Origin: an uncultured SAR324 cluster bacterium
GTDB taxonomy: Bacteria; SAR324; NAC60-12
DNA: 6,790 nucleotides
NCBI GenBank assembly: GCA_902575715.1
Contig: CACGSI010000047.1
Coordinates: 1 to 6,790, forward strand
Reading direction: 5' to 3'
Part shown: positions 1 through 5,289 of the stretch, in pieces
Layout of the letters: each line of letters opens with the position of its first letter
Position numbering within the stretch: position 1 is the stretch's first letter
Position numbers and translations under genes: made by a program
Notes under the pieces: generated by a model
Seen by the model: only the letters and a program-made list of their open reading frames with translations
What the model was told of the DNA's origin: nothing
The model's database searches: none

Positions 1-83
1 AAAGAAGCTTGCTTAATAGGATGTGAACTTTTTTTTGATAGGGAGTCATCTTTTTTAACTTCTTCTGAAATTTGTGGGATCAT
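1..83 (-). CDS. 5' end of an unidentified gene, possibly an ATP synthase operon member (partial)
   Basis: An open frame runs off the left edge on the minus strand. It starts at an ATG at 83-81 and shows 27 complete codons beginning MIPQISEEVKKDDSLSKKSS, a hydrophilic, lysine- and serine-rich N-terminus. The frame is open back to a TAA at 119-117, so an alternative TTG start at 110-108 would add nine residues (with KTKIFKK). It lies 102 bp downstream of the atpZ-like gene on the same strand. From known ATP synthase operons, the next gene would be expected to be atpI or atpB (subunit a). The visible residues match no signature I recognise, so identity is inferred from position only. No Shine-Dalgarno motif is evident. 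The partial length makes the call uncertain. Confidence 0.45.
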   Translation of the reverse strand, partial: MIPQISEEVKKDDSLSKKSSHPIKQAS

Positions 84-185
84 TTTCTTAAATATTTTTG
101 TTTTGTTCAAAATATATTATAAAAATTGTAAAAAATTTTTAACTAAATTAATATTTTTTTCAAAATACTTTATACGAATATAAAA

Positions 186-404
186 TTATGGATCACGTTG
201 AATTTTTTTTACTAATCTAAAAATACTTCTATAGCCAGCAATAATCCCTGCAATTCCAAAAATTATAAGGAAATATGGTTCTGATTTTAACCATTTATCT
301 AAGCCACTACCTATCACAAATCCGACAACAACGGAAAGTCCAAGCTCTAAACCCATAGAACTATAAATTAACCATTTTGAACTATTCTTTCCAAATTGTT
401 TCAT
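186..404 (-). CDS. atpZ: AtpZ/AtpI-family putative F1Fo ATP synthase accessory protein
   Basis: This 72-residue membrane protein has two predicted hydrophobic helices, about residues 14-33 and 43-61. They are joined by a short polar turn containing GSGLDKWLKSEP and followed by a basic C-terminal tail (RLVKKIQRDP). The pattern of a glycine-rich first helix, G-x-x-x-D-K before the turn, a Pro, and a second Gly-rich helix is typical of the ATPase_gene1 (AtpZ) family, whose members are usually 70-110 residues and are encoded first in ATP synthase operons. Family members are thought to help c-ring assembly or to carry divalent cations together with AtpI; that role is from the literature on other species, not from this sequence. 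It is divergent from aroC and followed by another minus-strand gene, consistent with the operon head. The ATG at 404-402 has no visible Shine-Dalgarno motif. Confidence 0.8.
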   Translation of the reverse strand: MKQFGKNSSKWLIYSSMGLELGLSVVVGFVIGSGLDKWLKSEPYFLIIFGIAGIIAGYRSIFRLVKKIQRDP

Positions 405-447
405 ACAAAAAATTTTTTTAGGGAAATATTTACTAAAAAGTCAATTT

Positions 448-476
448 TTGAACACTAATTTTAGTTTTATTATACT
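448..476 (+). promoter_or_regulatory. Candidate sigma-70 type promoter for aroC
   Basis: A -35-like TTGAAC at 448-453 and a -10-like TATACT at 471-476 are separated by exactly 17 bp. Matches to the vegetative consensus are 4/6 and 5/6. Transcription would start near 483, giving aroC a leader of about 100 nt. In AT-rich DNA such matches arise by chance, but the ideal spacing and the position in the divergent gap support the call. On the other strand a perfect TATAAT (474-469) overlaps the same -10, facing atpZ, though no good -35 sits upstream of it. Confidence 0.5.
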
Positions 477-481
477 TAAAT

Positions 482-510
482 TGCAAGATTAGATATCTAA
501 GTTTCTTGCA
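482..510. repeat. Nested inverted repeat at the predicted aroC transcription start
   Basis: TGCAAG (482-487) and CTTGCA (505-510) form a perfect 6-bp inverted repeat. Between them lies a perfect 12-bp palindrome, TTAGATATCTAA (489-500). As RNA this could fold into a hairpin with an outer 6-bp stem, an asymmetric internal loop and an inner 4-bp stem. As DNA it could be a dimeric repressor site just downstream of the predicted promoter. A related half-site, TTCAAG (513-518), follows immediately. No known regulator motif is recognised. Confidence 0.4.
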
Positions 511-583
511 CGTTCAAGTCTAAGAAGTTATGCTTGTTAGTATACAAAAAAATAATTAATAAATTAAATATAAATTATTAAAA

Positions 584-1663
584 ATGGGTGATAGCTTAGG
601 ACAATTATTTCGGATTACAACCTGGGGGGAGTCTCATGGAGGAGGAGTGGGAGTAGTTATTGATGGCTGTCCTTCAGGACTTGATTTGTGTGAGAAAGAT
701 ATTCAATTTGAACTGGATAGAAGAAGACCCGGTCAAAGCAAAATTACGACTCAACGAAAGGAAAGTGATGAGGCGAAAATTCTTTCTGGAGTTTTTGAAG
801 GATTTACAACTGGAACTGCTATTTCAATAATGGTAATTAATGAGGATGCCCGACCTAATGCTTACGAACATCTCAAGGATGTCTATAGACCAAGTCATGC
901 TGATTATTCATATGAAAAGAAGTTTGGCTTAAGAGATTGGAAGGGAGGAGGTCGTTCAAGCGCAAGAGAAACAATAGCTCGAGTTGCTGCAGGAGCAATA
1001 GCGAAAAAATTGCTACAATACTGGGCGAATATCCAAACAATTGCTTGGGTAGAACAAATCCATGAAATAAAATCTAAGATCGAAAAGGAATCTATCAATT
1101 TTGAAAAAGTAGAAAAAAGTATTGTAAGATGTCCAGATCCTGAAGCTTCTGAAGCTATGGTTAAACGAATTCTACAGGTAAGAAAAACTGGTGATAGTTT
1201 AGGTGGAATCATACGTGCGGTTGTTCGAAACGTTCCAGCAGGCCTAGGAGAACCAGTTTTTGACAAACTAACAGCAGATTTATCTAAAGCTTTAATTTCT
1301 CTTCCTGCTACCAGAGGGATAGAGTTTGGTTTGGGTTTTGATTCTGTAAATCTTAAAGGTTCTGAACATAATGATGCATTTGTAATTAAAGATGAAAATA
1401 TTAGAACTGATACTAATCGGTCTGGAGGTATTCAGGGCGGAATATCAAATGGTGAAGAAATTGATCTGCGAGTTGCTTTTAAACCTACTGCCACTATCAA
1501 CTTTGAACAAGATACAGTTAATAAAGTAGGGAAGGCAGTAAAATTAAGAGCTAAAGGGCGACATGATCCATGTGTTTTACCTAGAGCAGTTCCCATGGTT
1601 GAAGCAATGATTAATTTAGTTCTTGCGGATCATTATTTACGAAATCATAAAAGCAAAATTTAG
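584..1663 (+). CDS. aroC: Chorismate synthase
   Basis: Chorismate synthase (EC 4.2.3.5) catalyses the last step of the shikimate pathway in the cytoplasm: it eliminates phosphate from 5-enolpyruvylshikimate-3-phosphate to give chorismate, and needs reduced FMN. The protein is 359 residues, within the usual 350-400. All family signatures are visible: GESHG at residues 15-19, a DRRRPGQS segment at 45-52, [15 protein letters not shown] at 101-115, [10 protein letters not shown] at 121-130, [13 protein letters not shown] at 278-290, and [18 protein letters not shown] at 325-342. The start fits the family N-terminus ([16 protein letters not shown]). No other aro gene is nearby; the next same-strand gene is a 60-residue membrane protein 106 bp downstream. 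It is probably expressed from its own promoter at 448-476. No Shine-Dalgarno motif precedes the ATG; the preceding bases are all A and T. The frame is intact. Confidence 0.97.
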   Translation: MGDSLGQLFRITTWGESHGGGVGVVIDGCPSGLDLCEKDIQFELDRRRPGQSKITTQRKESDEAKILSGVFEGFTTGTAISIMVINEDARPNAYEHLKDVYRPSHADYSYEKKFGLRDWKGGGRSSARETIARVAAGAIAKKLLQYWANIQTIAWVEQIHEIKSKIEKESINFEKVEKSIVRCPDPEASEAMVKRILQVRKTGDSLGGIIRAVVRNVPAGLGEPVFDKLTADLSKALISLPATRGIEFGLGFDSVNLKGSEHNDAFVIKDENIRTDTNRSGGIQGGISNGEEIDLRVAFKPTATINFEQDTVNKVGKAVKLRAKGRHDPCVLPRAVPMVEAMINLVLADHYLRNHKSKI

Positions 1664-1700
1664 TTTTTTTAAGGCTGGGAATTTATATCTTTTTGTATGG

Positions 1701-1728
1701 TTGGTTCTTATTTTGCAAACTTTATAAA
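1701..1728 (+). promoter_or_regulatory. Weak candidate promoter for the 60-residue membrane protein gene
   Basis: TTGGTT (1701-1706) and TATAAA (1723-1728) lie 16 bp apart in the 106-bp gap after aroC. The -10 matches 5/6 of consensus but the -35 only 3/6. The small downstream gene could equally be read through from aroC, since I see no convincing hairpin terminator between them, only a 7-T run directly after the aroC stop codon. Confidence 0.25.
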
Positions 1729-1769
1729 TAAGAGTTAATAGGAAAAAAATACTTAATAATATAAATTCG

Positions 1770-1952
1770 ATGCCTCCAAAGATAAAAACACAAAAAATAT
1801 CTTCAAAAAATATACAAACACCCCGTTCCAAGCGCCTCAACTCATTCGAAGCTTATTCAGATAATAGATTTTTTTCACCTGGATCAATAGCATTAATAGG
1901 GATAGTTCTTTTTTTTGCTTTTGTAATCGCACAAATTATTTTCATTAATTGA
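1770..1952 (+). CDS. Small membrane protein with a single C-terminal transmembrane segment, unknown function
   Basis: This 60-residue protein has a strongly basic, polar N-terminal half (residues 1-24, rich in Lys, Arg, Ser and Thr) and a short acidic/aromatic stretch. A hydrophobic segment follows at about 40-58 and ends almost at the C-terminus (FVIAQIIFIN). By the positive-inside rule the tail should be cytoplasmic, giving a tail-anchored topology with virtually no periplasmic part. I do not recognise a family. It is taken as real rather than chance because the polar and hydrophobic halves are cleanly segregated and the reading frame has higher GC than its flanks. The opposite-strand open frame over the same bases has no such organisation. 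It follows aroC by 106 bp on the same strand and converges on the acyltransferase gene. A regulatory or complex-stabilising small subunit is possible but not shown. Confidence 0.6.
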   Translation: MPPKIKTQKISSKNIQTPRSKRLNSFEAYSDNRFFSPGSIALIGIVLFFAFVIAQIIFIN

Positions 1953-1974
1953 AAAATGAGGGATGATTTCTTAG

Positions 1975-1995
1975 AAATACATTTCATATGTATTT
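1975..1995. terminator. Weak AT-rich hairpin between convergent genes
   Basis: AAATACAT (1975-1982) and ATGTATTT (1988-1995) are perfect inverted arms around a 5-nt loop, 23 bp after the stop of the 60-residue gene and in the 146-bp gap where two genes converge. Its position suits a bidirectional terminator. However, the stem has only one G-C pair and no uninterrupted T-tract follows directly; a TTTTTTAAAAAA palindrome lies further on at 2031-2042. The call is tentative. Confidence 0.25.
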
Positions 1996-2098
1996 ATTCA
2001 ATATAAATGATCAAACTTTTAATTATGTACTTTTTTAAAAAATAATAATCTAAATTTTTAAAATTTGATAATTAAATTAGTTTGCTCATTTTTTGACT

Positions 2099-2800
2099 TT
2101 AAAATTTTTTATCCAGATTCTCTGGGATTTCAGATAATGAAGAATCTTTTAAAGCAGATTTTAAATTTTTTAATTTTTTTTCAAGTTTTTCGCATAACAA
2201 TGGAATTTCTTCAGATAAAATATTTTTGGGGACATAGAATGGTTCACCAAAAGACTCGATAACTGTTGTAAATGGTTTGGGGATCTTATGATTATCCCAA
2301 CTATTGAGAGTCCATTGATCTTTCGATTCGTAGTGCCATGGAATTATTGGCACATTTGCATATTTAGCTAGTAATATTACCCCGGATTGAATTTTTTCTG
2401 GTGGACCGAGAGGTCCATCAGGAGTTATTGCGACGGACTTTCCAATATTTAAAAGTCTCATTAGCTCTTTCAGTGCAGGTATTCCACCTCTGGTTGTGGA
2501 ACCCCTTACTGCTGAAAAACCGAAATTTTTAAATACTTTAAAAATTATTTCTCCATCTTCACTGTTGCTTATTAATGCAGTAAGATCTTTATTTCTTAGT
2601 AGCCAAATGCTAAAAAAAATATTTTGGTGCCAGGTCGCTAAAATTACTCCTCCATGTTTTTGTAACGATTTGATGAGAGATTTTTTATTCAATTGCCTAA
2701 CTCTTATAGTAATACCTATTAAACGAATTAAAATTACAAGTAGAGATACTACTAACCATTTCTTAATTATTTTTTTTAAAGATATTTTATATGAATTCAT
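2099..2800 (-). CDS. Lysophospholipid acyltransferase family protein (DUF374 type)
   Basis: This 233-residue protein belongs to the DUF374 branch of the LPLAT acyltransferases, enzymes that transfer acyl chains to a lipid hydroxyl at the inner membrane; related genes often sit near lipid A/Kdo genes in Gram-negatives. Visible features are an N-terminal hydrophobic helix at about 14-31, the WH pair at 57-58 with the presumed catalytic His58, SNSEDGE (78-84), VRGSTTRGG (98-106), and the ITPDGPLGP block (125-133) followed by a conserved helix and PIIPW (151-155). The Asp of the classical HX4D motif is absent after His58 (Phe is there), which fits DUF374 proteins as I know them rather than PlsC. 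Length is normal for the family. The C-terminal 30-40 residues are charged and probably helical. The exact lipid substrate cannot be told from sequence. It is divergent from the 154-residue gene and convergent with the small membrane protein gene. Confidence 0.9.
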   Translation of the reverse strand: MNSYKISLKKIIKKWLVVSLLVILIRLIGITIRVRQLNKKSLIKSLQKHGGVILATWHQNIFFSIWLLRNKDLTALISNSEDGEIIFKVFKNFGFSAVRGSTTRGGIPALKELMRLLNIGKSVAITPDGPLGPPEKIQSGVILLAKYANVPIIPWHYESKDQWTLNSWDNHKIPKPFTTVIESFGEPFYVPKNILSEEIPLLCEKLEKKLKNLKSALKDSSLSEIPENLDKKF

Positions 2801-2858
2801 ATTTGAAAAATAATTCAGTTGCTTGAATTGAAAAGTAAATTTACAATAACATTTTATT

Positions 2859-2887
2859 ATGAACTGTGTAAGCTAAACAAATATGAT
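2859..2887 (+). promoter_or_regulatory. Weak candidate promoter for the 154-residue protein gene
   Basis: ATGAAC (2859-2864) and TATGAT (2882-2887) are separated by 17 bp within the 151-bp divergent gap between the acyltransferase gene and the 154-residue gene. The -10 matches 5/6 of consensus and the -35 resembles the TTGAAC proposed upstream of aroC. On the other strand CATAAT (2861-2856) could serve as a -10 for the acyltransferase gene, but it has no convincing -35. Confidence 0.28.
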
Positions 2888-2951
2888 CTTATTTTTTTGC
2901 ATTTAAGGAAAAATAATCTAAAACAAAATTATTAATTTATAACAAACTATT

Positions 2952-3416
2952 ATGGTATTTTTTTTAAAAAATAAAATTTTTGATAATCATCCACATGAGG
3001 TAATTAGAAAAGACTGGGAAAATGTTTTAGATGATTTATTCAGAAACATTATTGCAAATTCAGTTAAAGGTATTGCGATTATTTGTAATACAAGTAGACA
3101 ATCTGATTCAGATACAGAAGGTGTGATTCAGGAGGAATTAATTTATCATATAAGGCAAAAGAGGGCTGATGAGGTAAGGATTCCGCTAAAAAAATTAAAC
3201 TCAGATCAATTCGAGAATATATTCAAAAATTTTTTTGAAGGTACGCAGAAAGGTCAGGATTTCTATAGAATAAAAAATATTCTATCAAAAGAAATAATGG
3301 TGTACCCCTTAATGCAAGGTGAAACAAAAAAAGGGTTATTAGTATTTGATTATCCAATTTCTGAAAGTAACTCGATTAATATTTTAAGAACTATTAAGGA
3401 TATTCTAAAAAAATAA
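2952..3416 (+). CDS. Uncharacterised 154-residue soluble protein, possibly GAF-like
   Basis: I do not recognise this protein by family signature. It has no signal peptide or membrane segment. The N-terminal part (residues 15-36) looks helical, and a hydrophobic strand follows (KGIAIIC, 39-45). A charged helical middle contains EELIYHIRQKRADEV (61-75), and the C-terminal third reads like paired strands (EIMVYPLMQ, 114-122, then KKGLLVFDYP, 126-135) before a final helix. The order helix, strand, helices, strand, 'Pro-Leu then GxLxF/D', helix recalls a lone GAF sensory domain, but no ligand-binding or catalytic residues stand out, so this is inference. The start is well bounded: an in-frame TAA lies at 2940-2942, just upstream of the ATG. 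It is a single-gene unit, divergent from the acyltransferase gene and followed by a long gap. No Shine-Dalgarno motif is seen. Confidence 0.75.
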   Translation: MVFFLKNKIFDNHPHEVIRKDWENVLDDLFRNIIANSVKGIAIICNTSRQSDSDTEGVIQEELIYHIRQKRADEVRIPLKKLNSDQFENIFKNFFEGTQKGQDFYRIKNILSKEIMVYPLMQGETKKGLLVFDYPISESNSINILRTIKDILKK

Positions 3417-3775
3417 TGTGTTAATTTTTTAACTTGTTTTAAGATTCTTACTCATAAAGAAAAAATACAAAAATTTTCAAATATTTTTATTTAAATTATC
3501 TGACTAATTTATATTGTGTTTAAAATGTTATAAATTTAATCCAATTACATTTTTTTGCAAAAAAACAGTAATTCTTTAATGTCTTATTTTTGATTCCAAA
3601 TTATTGCATGTGCGAGATATAAATAATTAACTACTTATTGTGATTTTTTTTTTAAATACTTTTTTAAAGAATGCAAATACAAAATTGTAATTTTTTAATC
3701 TTCTTTTGAGGATGGTTAAATTATTTGTGTTCACCAATTTCTATACACTTATTTTTTGTTTTTTCAAATTTTTAA
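3417..3775. other. 359-bp AT-rich intergenic region upstream of trkH
   Basis: No convincing open frame, tRNA or structured RNA is visible on either strand. The stretch contains many T and A homopolymers. A weak hairpin, GTTAA-TTTT-TTAAC, lies at 3420-3433 just after the preceding stop codon. A perfect 16-bp palindrome TTTTTTTGCAAAAAAA lies at 3550-3565. An extended -10-like TGGTTAAAT lies at 3713-3721, about 55 bp before trkH, but without a good -35. I do not see the conserved blocks expected of a c-di-AMP or other known potassium-linked riboswitch. Confidence 0.5.
3550..3565. repeat. Perfect 16-bp palindrome in the trkH upstream region
   Basis: TTTTTTTGCAAAAAAA is exactly self-complementary: seven T, then GC, then seven A. 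It lacks a loop, so it is more likely a protein-binding or bent-DNA site than an RNA hairpin, though in DNA this AT-rich it could be chance. It lies about 210 bp upstream of trkH and 134 bp downstream of the 154-residue gene. Confidence 0.35.
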
Positions 3776-5233
3776 ATGCATTTACATTCTATAGTATATG
3801 TTATTGGAACATTGCTTTTAGTGACTAGCTTTGCAATGCTTTTTCCAATTTTGGTATCCTTAATCTATATGGAAGATGACTTATTATCTTTAATTATATC
3901 TGCCGTTGTAACTTTTTTTATTGGCTTCCCTCTTTGGTGGTTTTCACCAAGTAACTATGAATTAAATTTTAAAGATTCATTACTAGTTGCTGTATTTGGT
4001 TGGATAATAATTTCTATTGTTTCATCTCTACCTTTTATTATACACGGATCTATCCCAAGATTCACAGATGCTTTTTTTGAAATGATGTCTGGCTTAACAA
4101 CGACTGGAGCGACTATTCTGAAGGATATTGAATCTTTGCCTCATGGACTTTTGTTTTGGCGAAGTGAAACTCATCTTTTGGGAGGCATGGGATTTCTAAC
4201 CCTAACGTTAATTTTTTTACCTCACGGAATGGCGGGAGTTAGGATCTTTAGGGCAGAGTCTAGTCCAGGTCAGGTTATTACACAAGAGAAAATTCTACCT
4301 AGAAATCGTGATGCCATTATATGGTTATGGATAATATATCTAGGTTTAAATTTATTACAAACTTTACTATTGTGGTTTGGGGGGATGCCATTTTTTGATT
4401 CTTTGTGTCATTCTTTTGGTTCAGTAGCAACTGCTGGATTCTCTCCAAAAAATTCTAGTGTTGGACATTATAACAGTCCTTATTTTGATTGGATAATAAT
4501 GTTATTTATGTTTCTTGGGGGAATGACATTTATGATTTTTTATAACATGTTGAAAGGTGAATGGACCTTGGTCAGACTTAACACCGAGTTACGTTGGTAC
4601 GGACTTATTGTAATATTTTTCTGTTTAATTACTAGTTTAATCTTGTGTGTCAAAGGTACTTACACAGGCTTCACGGAAGCATTTAGATTTGGCTCTTTTC
4701 AAATAATTTCCTTATTAACAACCTCCGGATTTACTACTGCGGATTACGAACTATGGCCTCAATCAGCACAAATGTTTCTGTATTTAGTCTGTTTTATAGG
4801 TGCATGTGCAGGATCAACTACAAGTGGAATAAAAATAGTACATTTTGTGATTATTTGGAAATATTTGGTATCTTCAATCAAGAAAATGTTTTTTCAGCCA
4901 AGAACAATTATACCTATTCATTTAAATCAAAGGGTAGTTGATAATTTTGCTATAAACATTACGATTTGCTATTTTATAGCAAATATATTTATCGTTTTTT
5001 TTGGTGGATGTATTATGGTAATGTTGGCCTCAGTAGACTTTTATACTGCAATAAGTTCTGTAATTTCAGCATTAATGAATATAGGGCCAGGGTTTGGAGA
5101 AATAGGCCCCTCAGAAAATTTTTCGCATATTTCGATTCAAGGGAAATGGTTTCTATCTCTATTAATGTTGATTGGAAGATTGGAATTATTTTCTGTACTT
5201 GTCTTGTTATTCCCTTCATTCTGGAAAAGGTAA
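3776..5233 (+). CDS. trkH: Trk-type potassium uptake protein, membrane channel subunit TrkH
   Basis: TrkH forms the ion-conducting pore of the Trk K+ uptake system in the inner membrane, normally gated by the cytosolic NAD/ATP-binding protein TrkA. At 485 residues it matches the length of E. coli TrkH. The four pore-loop repeats with filter glycines are visible: SGLTTTGAT (Gly111), GSVATAGFS (Gly221), LLTTSGFT (Gly318) and NIGPGFGEIGP (436-445). Other family marks are FWRSETHLLGGMGF (127-140), ILPRNRD (173-179), CAGSTTSGIKI (344-354, the intramembrane-loop region after the third pore) and a C-terminal GRLELFSVLVLLFPSFW (467-483). An in-frame TAA lies directly before the ATG, so this is the first possible start. 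No trkA or regulatory gene is in the window. The gene is intact and converges on the Rel gene with 56 bp between stops. Confidence 0.96.
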   Translation: MHLHSIVYVIGTLLLVTSFAMLFPILVSLIYMEDDLLSLIISAVVTFFIGFPLWWFSPSNYELNFKDSLLVAVFGWIIISIVSSLPFIIHGSIPRFTDAFFEMMSGLTTTGATILKDIESLPHGLLFWRSETHLLGGMGFLTLTLIFLPHGMAGVRIFRAESSPGQVITQEKILPRNRDAIIWLWIIYLGLNLLQTLLLWFGGMPFFDSLCHSFGSVATAGFSPKNSSVGHYNSPYFDWIIMLFMFLGGMTFMIFYNMLKGEWTLVRLNTELRWYGLIVIFFCLITSLILCVKGTYTGFTEAFRFGSFQIISLLTTSGFTTADYELWPQSAQMFLYLVCFIGACAGSTTSGIKIVHFVIIWKYLVSSIKKMFFQPRTIIPIHLNQRVVDNFAINITICYFIANIFIVFFGGCIMVMLASVDFYTAISSVISALMNIGPGFGEIGPSENFSHISIQGKWFLSLLMLIGRLELFSVLVLLFPSFWKR

Positions 5234-5289
5234 TTTTTTTTTGGGAGAAATCCTACAAACCAATTTTTAAATCTAAACCTTTAATTATC

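Noticed and set aside
505..524. GTTCAAGTC resembling a tRNA T-loop
   Set aside because: The flanking bases do not form a T-stem (511 C faces 521 T), and no acceptor stem or anticodon arm can be built around it.
904..1266. Minus-strand open frame of 120 codons inside aroC
   Set aside because: It lies wholly antisense to a clear chorismate synthase and its product has no recognisable domain.
1637..1840. Minus-strand 67-codon open frame overlapping the aroC end and the 60-residue gene
   Set aside because: Its hydrophobic composition comes from antisense reading of A-rich DNA; it overlaps the aroC 3' end, and the plus-strand frame has better protein organisation.
5013..5219. Minus-strand open frame downstream of the Rel gene, considered as a detached ACT domain
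   Set aside because: It is antisense to the conserved trkH C-terminus and its translation lacks the ACT strand-helix pattern (for example DRxGLL), so it is a shadow frame.
5241..5268. TTGG...CCAA followed by TTTTT between trkH and the Rel gene, as a terminator
   Set aside because: The stem is only 4 bp with a 15-nt loop, too weak to support a terminator call, although the position between convergent genes would fit.
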